A stretch of DNA of 5,648 nt from Firmicutes bacterium UBA5499 (GCA_002426275.1 DIPB01000017.1:1-5648), one strand, 5' to 3'; counted from the first letter of the stretch, positions 1 through 5,481 are shown. Notes: generated by a model not told the origin, from the sequence alone. Numbers and translations are program-made.

Positions 1-553
1 CGCCACCATGGAATCGTAGGAACAGGAAGCAAAGCAACTGCTGCTAGATATTGATGAGAGACTAAAAGAATGCAAATTGGAATTACACCCGACTAAAACA
101 AAGCTGGTCTACTGCCAAGACAAAGACAGACAGAAAGACTATCCCAATACGGAATTTGATTTTCTCGGATATACCTTTCGGAAAGTGTGGATAAAAGATC
201 GTCTTGGCAGGCTGCAAAAGAATTTCATCGCATCCGTAAGCAAGAAGGCAGAACAGACGCTAAAGGACAAGGTTAAAACCATGGAAATACACAAGAAAAC
301 AGGCAGCAAGATTGACATGATAGCCGAGATGCTAAATCCCATTCTGCGAGGATGGATGAATTATTTTGGCAAGTTCAATCGCTCCGCAATGAAACGCGCG
401 CTGGACTGTGTGCAGAGGCGCCTGATAAAGTGGGCCATGTGCAAGTACAAGAACTTTCGTGGACATCGTCGGAGAGCCGAAGAATGGCTAGTCCAGATAA
501 GAAAAAGAGAGCCCAACATGTTTGTACATTGGGCCCTCTGTGGGAATTTTTAG
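1..553 (+). pseudogene. ltrA: Group II intron reverse transcriptase/maturase, C-terminal part, probably frameshifted
   Basis: The protein normally assists splicing and reverse-transcribes the intron RNA. The open frame runs from 20 to 553. It shows the end of the reverse transcriptase palm (ECKLELHPTKTKLVYC and FDFLGYTFR, about positions 68-180), then the thumb and maturase domain X with LNPILRGWMNYFGKF (about 331-376), and ends in a typical MFVHWALCGNF tail. No zinc-finger endonuclease domain follows. A TAG at 17-19 interrupts this frame where family members have YADDxVVHCRT before EQEAKQLL. The same DNA in frame 1 reads HHGIV, resembling the DDGIV part of the YADD box, with CAC/CAT (His) where GAC/GAT (Asp) is expected. 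About four codons seem to be missing between that and EQEAK. A deletion with frameshift at the active site is the simplest reading. A TTG at 77 is unlikely to be a real start because homology continues upstream of it. The call of inactivation rests on only 19 bases at the window edge. Confidence 0.8.
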
Positions 554-568
554 TATGAGTGAATGATA

Positions 569-604
569 AGAGCCGTATGAACCGAGAGGTTCACGTATGG
601 ATCT
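569..604 (+). ncRNA. Group II intron domain V (catalytic hairpin)
   Basis: This hairpin is the catalytic heart of the intron ribozyme. The lower stem AGAGCCGTAT (569-578) pairs with GTATGGATCT (595-604), the two-nucleotide bulge AC is at 593-594, the upper stem GAACC/GGTTC is 579-583 with 588-592, and the loop is the GNRA tetraloop GAGA (584-587). The catalytic triad is AGC at 571-573. Its middle G (572) faces A601, whereas a U forming a G-U wobble is common at this place. All other stem positions pair, allowing G-U wobbles at 575/598 and 578/595. Confidence 0.9.
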
Positions 605-606
605 GT

Positions 607-640
607 GAGAGCCTTGAGGTGAAATTCCCTTTGGCTACTC
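607..640 (+). ncRNA. Group II intron domain VI with branch-point A
   Basis: The helix supplies the branch-point adenosine for lariat formation. GAG (607-609) pairs with CTC (638-640), A637 is bulged, and AGCC (610-613) pairs with GGCT (633-636). The distal part is imperfect, closing with GG/CC at 618-619 and 628-629 around a TGAAATTC loop. A two-nucleotide linker separates it from domain V, as expected. The intron should end at GAC (641-643). Confidence 0.85.
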
Positions 641-644
641 GACT

Positions 645-686
645 GAGAGGTCGGTCACTCAATTAATGGGTGACCTCCTACTCGAT
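645..686 (+). repeat. Second domain VI-like hairpin directly after the intron end
   Basis: GAG (645-647) pairs with CTC (681-683), A680 is bulged, AGG (648-650) pairs with CCT (677-679), and GGTCACTC (653-660) pairs with GGGTGACC (668-675) around the loop AATTAAT. The hairpin is followed by GAT (684-686). The base, the bulged A and the CTACTCGAY ending are the same as in the domain VI at 607-643, while the distal stem sequence is different. No second domain V precedes it. It could be the domain VI of an outer intron into which the first one inserted, a 3' extension of this intron, or an alternative splice end. Confidence 0.7.
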
Positions 687-731
687 TAAGGATACTGAGC
701 TGTTAGAAACTGTATGGACGATAGTAGATAA
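687..731. other. Short non-coding stretch between intron and phosphatase gene
   Basis: No open frame, promoter or intrinsic terminator is evident here. It lies between the intron 3' end and the convergent stop codon of the phosphatase gene. No hairpin followed by a T-run is seen for either strand, so transcription of the phosphatase gene may continue antisense into the intron. Confidence 0.5.
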
Positions 732-2357
732 TTATTTAATCAAGGCGACTGCACTCTGCGGTACATAGATGTCGCCGCTATCAACGACTACGCCGTCTAA
801 AGTCACTGCTTTGCCATTGACATATGCGATATTTTTATTAACGGGCAGACGAAGGACAGTGCTACCTTTTGTAACAACGACAACCGGATTTTTGGCGTCG
901 GTTTTATCGTAGGAGACCGTGGCGCCTTTGGCTGCAAAGGCCTGGTGTGCCCGGACAAAGAGCTTCTGTGAGGCTTCGTCTAGGTTAACATTTATGGCCT
1001 TAGCCATATATTTGGCTATATCGGTGTTTTCCACCGTGCCGGTGAGCTGAGTTACGTTGCTTGGTGCGTATACATAGAGGGTCACATCGCCGCCGGTGTG
1101 GCCGCCGGTAGTGAAACCGATGTTTGCGCGCTTGCCGATCATCGGGCCTACGGTATAATTCATGGAGCCATTGGGAGTGTTCTTAATAGCTTTGATTTCT
1201 TCTTCAGTGAGATCGGAAATGCCGTAGTATTTGGCCATTACTTCAGTTACGTTGGCTCGGTCAGCTTTGAGTACCTTTTCAAGTCCTTCTCCAGTGAGTT
1301 CGGCGTTCTGAAGCGGAGTGATGAAGGCGGAAAGAGGAAGCTTGTCATAGGTATTTGTAGTATTAGCGCTACCGATGGTAATGCCGCTGTTGCCGTGATC
1401 TGTGGCCGCGATTACAAGGGTGTTTCCGTCGGCCTTGGCAAATTGCAGTGCCACTCCAACCGCATCGTCAAACGCGCGTATATCGGAAATGATGCCGATG
1501 GGGTCGTTGGCGTGTGCGGCCCAGTCGATTTTGCTGCCTTCCACCATCAGGAAGAAGCCGTCCTCATCCTGTGAAAGCAACTCTATGGCTTTTTTCGTCA
1601 TCTCAGCCAGAGAAGGCTCTTTTTCGGGAGAACGATCGAATTCATAGGCCAGGGAAGTATCGCTGAACATACCCCACAGTTTGCCGGAAGTGACGGTTTT
1701 CAATTCGGATGGACGGGTGATATATTTGTAGTTGCTTTTGATTACGGATAGAAGATTTTCTCCGTCTCCGCGATTAGCGGCCTCAAAGAACTTTGACCCT
1801 GCGCCAAGTATTACGTCTATTTCCTGATATACCTGTTGTTCTGATAAAGCATCGTAATTTTTCCGGCTGGGGTCATGAGCGGAAAAATCGGCGGGGGTAG
1901 CATGCATGATTTCGCTGGTTGCCACAAGGCCGGTGGCTTTGCCAACCAACTGCGCTGCTTCCAGAATGGAGGCAACGGGTTTTTTCTTGTCTTTCGGTGA
2001 AATGGGAGGTAGGCCTGGCATAGTGTTTTCATCTGGCAACACGCCGACATAGCCGGTGTGGGACTTGTAGCCAGTGGCCATAGCGGTTCCGGCTGGGGCG
2101 GAATCGGCAATGGCTGCGTCGGCGGAGTATGTTCTCACAAGTCCGCTGGCCATCTCGTCCATATTTAAAGCCTTGCCGCCGTAGTACCATCTGGTCAGAG
2201 TGACTCCATCGGTGCTCATTCCGTCCGGGATCAGGAGAATTACATTTTTAACGGGCTTTGTCACAGATACTTGGTTCAAGCTGGCAGTGAAACCGGGGAC
2301 TAAAGCTGAGACGAGCAGGGCGATTAACAGTACGCAGAAAGTGGTTTTTACTCGCAT
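732..2357 (-). CDS. phoA: Secreted alkaline phosphatase with C-terminal stalk-like domain
   Basis: The 541-residue product hydrolyses phosphate monoesters outside the cytoplasm. A signal peptide occupies about residues 1-25 (KTT, then a hydrophobic run ending GFTAS). PhoA-family active-site elements are all visible: metal ligand D45 in LLIPDGMS, nucleophile S86 in ADSAPAGTA, T154 in MHATPADF, substrate-binding R165 in PSRKNY, E273 in MVEGSKIDWAAH, D278 and H282, D320-H321 in ATDHGNSG, and H420 in TTGGHTGGD. Where E. coli PhoA has D153 and K328 this protein has H152 and W279, a combination known in other family members. Residues from about 485 resemble the copper-amine-oxidase-N-type stalk domain of Firmicute secreted proteins (RLPVNKNIAYVNGKAVTLDG and DIYVPQSAVALI), perhaps for wall or surface attachment. 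The start is fixed by a perfect Shine-Dalgarno sequence. The gene is transcribed away from the WYL regulators and convergently with the intron, with no visible terminator. Confidence 0.95.
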   Translation of the reverse strand: MRVKTTFCVLLIALLVSALVPGFTASLNQVSVTKPVKNVILLIPDGMSTDGVTLTRWYYGGKALNMDEMASGLVRTYSADAAIADSAPAGTAMATGYKSHTGYVGVLPDENTMPGLPPISPKDKKKPVASILEAAQLVGKATGLVATSEIMHATPADFSAHDPSRKNYDALSEQQVYQEIDVILGAGSKFFEAANRGDGENLLSVIKSNYKYITRPSELKTVTSGKLWGMFSDTSLAYEFDRSPEKEPSLAEMTKKAIELLSQDEDGFFLMVEGSKIDWAAHANDPIGIISDIRAFDDAVGVALQFAKADGNTLVIAATDHGNSGITIGSANTTNTYDKLPLSAFITPLQNAELTGEGLEKVLKADRANVTEVMAKYYGISDLTEEEIKAIKNTPNGSMNYTVGPMIGKRANIGFTTGGHTGGDVTLYVYAPSNVTQLTGTVENTDIAKYMAKAINVNLDEASQKLFVRAHQAFAAKGATVSYDKTDAKNPVVVVTKGSTVLRLPVNKNIAYVNGKAVTLDGVVVDSGDIYVPQSAVALIK

Positions 2358-2363
2358 GGTATT

Positions 2364-2370
2364 CCTCCTT
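2364..2370 (-). promoter_or_regulatory. Ribosome binding site of the phosphatase gene
   Basis: The minus strand reads AAGGAGG, a full match to the anti-Shine-Dalgarno sequence, six nucleotides before the ATG at 2357-2355. It fixes the start just ahead of a proper signal peptide. Confidence 0.9.
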
Positions 2371-2390
2371 AGCTTTCGCTATTTTAGTTT

Positions 2391-2418
2391 ATTGTAGCAG
2401 ACAAGTATCAAGTCCCAA
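2391..2418 (-). promoter_or_regulatory. Candidate promoter of the phosphatase gene
   Basis: On the minus strand a -10 box TACAAT (2396-2391) lies 16 nucleotides downstream of a -35-like TTGGGA (2418-2413). The -10 matches five of six consensus bases and the -35 four. It sits about 35 bases upstream of the start codon and overlaps an inverted repeat at 2407-2430. No clear Pho-box direct repeats were recognised, so phosphate control is not shown by the sequence. Confidence 0.35.
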
Positions 2419-2430
2419 TCAAAACTTGGT
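2407..2430. repeat. Imperfect inverted repeat in the divergent promoter region, possible operator
   Basis: ATCAAGT (2407-2413) and ACTTGGT (2424-2430) form a seven-base inverted repeat with one mismatch and a 10-base spacer. It overlaps the -35 region of the phosphatase promoter and lies upstream of the WYL regulators, a place where an operator could act on both directions. Binding of any regulator is inference. Confidence 0.35.
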
Positions 2431-2485
2431 GAAATCCGCGATAAATTTCTTTTCTGGCGGGAAACAGGCGCTCAGAGAAAGGAGC

Positions 2486-2514
2486 TTCGCCTTTTGTAGC
2501 GAATTATATAGAAT
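2486..2514 (+). promoter_or_regulatory. Weak candidate promoter and inverted repeat for the WYL gene cluster
   Basis: TTCGCC (2486-2491) and TAGAAT (2509-2514) are separated by 17 bases; the -10 matches five of six consensus bases and the -35 only three. The -35 would need an activator, which fits a WYL-regulated promoter. The element overlaps an inverted repeat TTCGC (2486-2490) / GCGAA (2499-2503) and an A/T-rich run around 2501-2515. The region 2431-2485 upstream holds nothing else recognisable. Confidence 0.25.
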
Positions 2515-2536
2515 TAGGAAAAAGCACACTAACTTG

Positions 2537-2542
2537 AAGGTG
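2537..2542 (+). promoter_or_regulatory. Ribosome binding site of the first WYL gene
   Basis: AAGGTG lies just before the ATG at 2546. Spacing is three nucleotides to ATG 2546 and six to the in-frame GTG at 2549, so the real start could be either. It argues against the TTG at 2426, which has no such site. Confidence 0.5.
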
Positions 2543-2545
2543 AAG

Positions 2546-3721
2546 ATGGTGAAACCCAAACAGAAACAATTAATTGAGCTGCTGGAGGCAGGCCCTTGCC
2601 GGAAGACTAAGCTGCTTGAGAGGCTGCATATTTCCGAACGCACTCTGTGGAGATATAAAAAGGATTTGGCCCAGGAAGGCTTGAGCCTCATTGTCACAAG
2701 GGATTTATGTAGGTTGATTCGCATTGGGTGTCAGGAGGAAGTGAGTCAGCCGGCAAAAGATGAGGATGTACGTCAGCTGGCTATTCTTAAGTTGATTTCC
2801 GAATGCCCGCTGACGCAAGAGCAAATCTCTGAAAAACTAGAGCTGAGGTTTGACAATTGCCGAAGCACCGTCAAAAGTGATTTAAAAAAATTAGTTGCCA
2901 AGGGGTTTCTGGCCCAGGAAAAAGAAGAATACACGTTGGGAGAAGCTATGCTGCCGGAATTAAACCTCTCGCAGGAGGAAGGCGGCAGGCTGCTTTCTTA
3001 TTTGATCATTAAGCAGCAAATTGAAGGCAAAAACGCAGCGTACTCCTCTTTGGTGCATGCGCTGGCCGGCAGCATGGGCAAAAACAGTCGGCTTTCCTGG
3101 CAGCAAGCCAGGCGCACTACACAACGCATTTGCATTAAAGGAAAACAGCTGGAACAGGAACTGCGAGAACGTGCCATGGCAGAACGATTGGAACTGGCCA
3201 GCTGGGAAGAACGGGCGGTGGAGCTGCTCTATAAGGGAGAAGTGCGCAGAGTTGAGCCTTTGGGCGTCGTCTACTCTTATCATCAAGACGCTTGGTATCT
3301 GTATGCCTTCTGCCGGAAAAGACAGGATAGAAGAATATTTCGTCTGGAACAAATTGATGAATTGCGAGTGTTAGAAGAAGAGTTCTCTTATCCGCAAGAC
3401 TTCGATTTGAAGCAGACATTTGCCTGCCCTTGGGGAATAATGCTGGACGAGGAACCAGTGCAAGTCAAGGTCCGCTTTTACGATGAGTTTAACGTCCTCT
3501 CCAGGCTCAAACGGGAAGTTGCGGATCGCACGGGCGCCAAGCTGACAACAGAAGACGGCTCTGTTTTGTATGAAGACTTAGTTGAAGGCAAGAACGAGTT
3601 TCTGGTCTGGGTGCGCAGCTTCGGCAGCTCAGCCGAAATATTGACGCCTGTGGACTGGCGCGATACGCTGCTGGACGGAGTACAGGAAGCCCTATCCCGT
3701 TATTGCGAGGTGAGAGGCTGA
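2546..3721 (+). CDS. WYL-domain transcription regulator, PafB-like partner, with two N-terminal winged-helix regions
   Basis: The 391-residue protein is a cytoplasmic DNA-binding regulator. A first helix-turn-helix spans about residues 5-58 (recognition part ISERTLWRYKKDL) and a second winged helix about 75-135 (LTQEQISEKLELRFDNCRS, then STVKSDLKKLVAKGF). The WYL domain covers about 215-278, with the signature W250-Y251-L252 and basic residues in RRIFRLEQI, a fold thought to bind nucleic acid or nucleotide ligands. The C-terminal WCX domain is about 304-385 (VKVRFYDEFNVLSRLKRE, NEFLVWVRSFGSSAEIL). Two N-terminal DNA-binding modules make it longer than an ordinary single-wHTH WYL protein. Its stop codon overlaps the start of a paralogous WYL gene, and the WCX domains of the two align closely, pointing to tandem duplication. 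I chose ATG 2546 because it follows a Shine-Dalgarno sequence and begins the first helix-turn-helix; the open frame continues up to 2426 without family-like sequence. Whether it activates or represses is not visible. Confidence 0.88.
   Translation: MVKPKQKQLIELLEAGPCRKTKLLERLHISERTLWRYKKDLAQEGLSLIVTRDLCRLIRIGCQEEVSQPAKDEDVRQLAILKLISECPLTQEQISEKLELRFDNCRSTVKSDLKKLVAKGFLAQEKEEYTLGEAMLPELNLSQEEGGRLLSYLIIKQQIEGKNAAYSSLVHALAGSMGKNSRLSWQQARRTTQRICIKGKQLEQELRERAMAERLELASWEERAVELLYKGEVRRVEPLGVVYSYHQDAWYLYAFCRKRQDRRIFRLEQIDELRVLEEEFSYPQDFDLKQTFACPWGIMLDEEPVQVKVRFYDEFNVLSRLKREVADRTGAKLTTEDGSVLYEDLVEGKNEFLVWVRSFGSSAEILTPVDWRDTLLDGVQEALSRYCEVRG
3707..3712 (+). promoter_or_regulatory. Ribosome binding site of the second WYL gene, inside the first
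   Basis: GAGGTG lies within the last codons of the first WYL gene, eight nucleotides before the ATG at 3721. That ATG shares its A with the upstream TGA (TGATG), the classic arrangement for translational coupling. It rules out the TTG at 3703 as start. Confidence 0.8.
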
Positions 3722-4704
3722 TGGCTGGAGATGTGGTGGTACGGTTGAGTCAGCTTGTCACTGCCCTCAGCGCCAACCCAGGCGTGGGCTTAGCTTCCGA
3801 AAAGCTGGCCAGCTTTTCGGGCGTGCCCCATGAGGTTGCAAACGAGGATTTGGAGATGCTCAGCTCTTGGTTTCCCATCTATTCCGAGCCGGAGGAAACG
3901 GAAGACTTCGCGCAACACAGATTATGGTATTATGATGAGAGCGTGGATAGAGGAAGTCCTTCATTTCGCTTGTCCGTGAAGGAGACAATGGAGCTTTTGT
4001 CTTGCTTGGAAACAGAGCGGGATCCCGTAATCTGTCAGCTGATGAAAAAGCTTCTTTCCTCTCTTTTTCCAGCTGCGGAAAGACAAAAAGGCAGACCCAG
4101 AAACCGGCGCCTGATTAAGGGCGGCAAACCTCCCTTTGATCAGCTGCAGCCTTCGGAGCTAATTTATCAGCTGGCGCAGTCGTGCGGCAAACGCCGGCTG
4201 ATCATTGAATACACAAATCAGAAGGGAGAAAACAGCAAAAGAAGCGTCGACCCTTTGGGCCTTGTCTATTGTTGGACAGCCGGCGCCTGGTATCTGATCG
4301 CTTATTCTTTGCACAATGAGGAAATCCGCAGTTTCCGTATCGAACGCATAAGGCGCTACAGAGAAGCCGGCCAAGCGGATACATACGAGACCTTCTGCCT
4401 GCAGGATTATCTTGCCGATGCCTGGGGAGCACAGGTGACCAGCCAACTGTATGAGGTGAAGGTTCGCTTTTACGATGACTTTCACACCATCAGCCGCGTG
4501 CGAAGAGAAACCCAGGATAGACGCTGGGGCGCGCTGGAGCAGGAGGAAGACGATACGTTTATTTATACGGATCTAATCTCCGGCCTGAACGAGTTCAGAG
4601 TCTGGGTCCGTAGTTTCGGCGAGTCGGCTGAAGTTTTAGAGCCGCAGAAGCTGAGAGCCGATTTAATCGAAAGCTATCAGAGGATTTTAGAGCGGTACGA
4701 GTGA
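3721..4704 (+). CDS. WYL-domain transcription regulator, PafC-like partner
   Basis: The 327-residue protein pairs with the upstream WYL regulator. The N-terminal winged-helix region (about 5-90) begins VRLSQLVTALSANPGVGLASEK and continues with a beta-rich wing and PSFRLSVKETMELL, much like the start of PafC. The presumed recognition segment (PHEVANEDLEML) is acidic, so DNA contact may depend on the partner. The WYL domain is about 143-212, with W190-Y191-L192 and the basic run RSFRIERIRRYR. The WCX domain is about 242-325 (YEVKVRFYDDFHTISRVRRE, NEFRVWVRSFGESAEVLEP), highly similar to the same part of the upstream protein. A basic linker (RQKGRPRNRR, 121-130) separates the wHTH and WYL parts. 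Translation is coupled by TGATG overlap, implying fixed stoichiometry. A perfect 24-bp palindrome lies in the codons of residues 26-34. A role in DNA-damage control, as for PafBC in actinobacteria, is inference. Confidence 0.88.
   Translation: MAGDVVVRLSQLVTALSANPGVGLASEKLASFSGVPHEVANEDLEMLSSWFPIYSEPEETEDFAQHRLWYYDESVDRGSPSFRLSVKETMELLSCLETERDPVICQLMKKLLSSLFPAAERQKGRPRNRRLIKGGKPPFDQLQPSELIYQLAQSCGKRRLIIEYTNQKGENSKRSVDPLGLVYCWTAGAWYLIAYSLHNEEIRSFRIERIRRYREAGQADTYETFCLQDYLADAWGAQVTSQLYEVKVRFYDDFHTISRVRRETQDRRWGALEQEEDDTFIYTDLISGLNEFRVWVRSFGESAEVLEPQKLRADLIESYQRILERYE
3797..3820. repeat. Perfect 24-bp palindrome inside the second WYL gene, candidate operator
   Basis: The arm CCGAAAAGCTGG (3797-3808) is followed with no spacer by its exact reverse complement CCAGCTTTTCGG (3809-3820). 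It begins 76 bases after the ATG of the second WYL gene. Twelve matched base pairs without spacer are unlikely by chance in a window of this size. It is not followed by a T-run, so it is not an intrinsic terminator. As RNA it would need a few central bases unpaired to fold; as DNA it is an ideal site for a symmetric dimer. Confidence 0.75.
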
Positions 4705-4739
4705 CAGTGCGCTACCCTCCGCTGTGATATGGTTAAAGC

Positions 4740-4747
4740 GGGGGGAG
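4740..4747 (+). promoter_or_regulatory. Ribosome binding site of the ARPP-1-like gene
   Basis: GGGGGGAG ends five nucleotides before ATG 4753. This selects ATG 4753 over the in-frame ATG 4729, which would place the site inside the gene and has no good site of its own. The 48-base gap after the second WYL gene contains no evident terminator or promoter, supporting co-transcription. Confidence 0.7.
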
Positions 4748-4752
4748 TTAAA

Positions 4753-5481
4753 ATGCAGGAAAAGATTCGCGCTGTGCTGAGAGATTTGCAGGTCTGCAAT
4801 CGTGGGAAGCTCTCTTATCTCGCGGCGAAGCCTCAAACTGCGATTTTATCTTTAGCTGAATCCCTGCGGGACGGCAATGTGCTGATTAAGGAGAACGCGG
4901 GCTTCATCACAGTTGACAATGCCGGCGCTTCTCCCGCCTTGCTGCTGGCTGGCGAATTGCTGATTGGCCGCTGGCAAATCAAGGTTACAGTCTTGAGCCC
5001 GCCGGGCAGCTTGTTCATTCCGGCGGATTACTTGTCCGCGCTGCCGGCAAAAGCCTGCGGCCTTGAGATTGACTGTCCTCCTTGGCAGGCGGGCTGCATT
5101 GGCCTGGCGTCAGAGGGGGCGCTGGAAATATTGCCCGTAGAGCGTCTGGCGGCGCAGCTTTGGCCGCTCATGTTCGCCAGGCAGCAGCCATATCTTGATA
5201 CTTGCGCAGGCACGGGCGAGAATTTCTTAGCCAAAGCGGCGAATGGGCAAATCCGAGTTTGTCCCACAGTGGGCGCAGGCGAAGCCTATACCATTTCAGG
5301 CTTGGATTTCTCAGGCAAAGCGTTAGTATTCGAGGATCGACTCATTCATCTGTATATCACCAGAAAAGGTGACCAATTTGGAGAAAATACAGCGAGATTT
5401 TTATGCGAGAAATGGGCGTATTGTAGCCAGGGCGCTGTTGGGTCAAATTTTGGTGACGCGGCTGCCGGAAGGCGAGACTAG
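4753..5481 (+). CDS. Compact, divergent ARPP-1-like protein of unknown function
   Basis: The 242-residue soluble protein resembles the ARPP-1 family (named for association with ADP-ribosylglycohydrolase and rhodanese-phosphatase proteins), whose biochemical activity I do not know. The N-terminal half matches the family pattern: ILSLAESLRDGNVLIKE (31-47), VDNAGASPALLLAGELLIG (54-72), VTVLSPPGSLFIPADYLS (78-95). The C-terminal half matches QAGCIGLASEGALEILPVE (112-130), QLWPLM (135-140) and PTVGAGEAYTISGLDFSGKA then RLIHL (171-200). Two things are odd. The usual middle section after the CVExGRW motif, many tens of residues in typical members, is reduced to about 15 residues and the motif is gone. 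The usual GAKQNR is replaced by GRWQIK. The family normally ends near RLIHL, yet this frame runs about 40 residues further, overlapping the next gene by 104 bases, so the tail may be non-functional or due to a lost stop. No signal peptide or membrane segment is seen. The family call is from memory of sequence patterns. Confidence 0.65.
   Translation: MQEKIRAVLRDLQVCNRGKLSYLAAKPQTAILSLAESLRDGNVLIKENAGFITVDNAGASPALLLAGELLIGRWQIKVTVLSPPGSLFIPADYLSALPAKACGLEIDCPPWQAGCIGLASEGALEILPVERLAAQLWPLMFARQQPYLDTCAGTGENFLAKAANGQIRVCPTVGAGEAYTISGLDFSGKALVFEDRLIHLYITRKGDQFGENTARFLCEKWAYCSQGAVGSNFGDAAAGRRD
5366..5371 (+). promoter_or_regulatory. Ribosome binding site of the DNA glycosylase gene
   Basis: AAGGTG lies six nucleotides before the TTG at 5378, within the 3' part of the ARPP-1-like gene. 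It favours TTG 5378 over the in-frame GTG at 5369, which would overlap the site itself. Confidence 0.6.

Larger units (their letters stand above)
1..643 (+). mobile_element. Group II intron, 3' part (5' end outside window)
   Basis: This is the 3' portion of a bacterial group II intron, a self-splicing retroelement. In order it contains the end of the intron-encoded protein (stop at 551-553), a short linker, domain V (569-604) and domain VI (607-640). The 3' splice site is placed after GAC at 643, seven nucleotides counting from the bulged branch-point A at 637, which is the usual spacing. The 5' intron domains and 5' exon are not in the window, so exon-binding sites and the insertion target cannot be read. 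The 3' flank encodes no recognisable gene and runs into the 3' end of a convergent alkaline phosphatase gene. The copy may be immobile because its protein looks broken near the catalytic box. A second domain VI-like hairpin follows at once, so the true 3' boundary could instead be about 686. Confidence 0.85.

Noticed and set aside
653..675. Hairpin GGTCACTC/GGGTGACC as a terminator of the phosphatase gene
   Set aside because: No T-run follows it on the minus strand, and it fits better as the upper stem of the second domain VI-like structure.
1090..1110. Direct repeat of GGCCGCCGGT-like sequence
   Set aside because: It encodes the TTGGHTGG active-site segment of the phosphatase, and the repeat follows from the Thr-Gly-Gly codons.
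1098..1574. Long open frame on the plus strand opposite the phosphatase gene
   Set aside because: It is antisense to a clearly recognised enzyme, has no family resemblance or ribosome binding site, and is a frame shadow.
2426..2545. TTG-initiated N-terminal extension of the first WYL protein
   Set aside because: No ribosome binding site precedes TTG 2426, the extension overlaps promoter-like elements, and the helix-turn-helix begins after ATG 2546.
3096..3112. Hairpin CCTGGC-AGCAA-GCCAGG in the first WYL gene
   Set aside because: Short six-base arms inside coding sequence, without T-run or conserved position; expected by chance.
3620..3637. Hairpin TTCGGC/GCCGAA near the end of the first WYL gene
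   Set aside because: It falls in codons for the conserved RSFGSSAEI motif of the WCX domain, so protein coding explains it.
3703..3720. TTG start for the second WYL gene
   Set aside because: GAGGTG at 3707-3712 is correctly spaced for ATG 3721, which overlaps the upstream stop codon.
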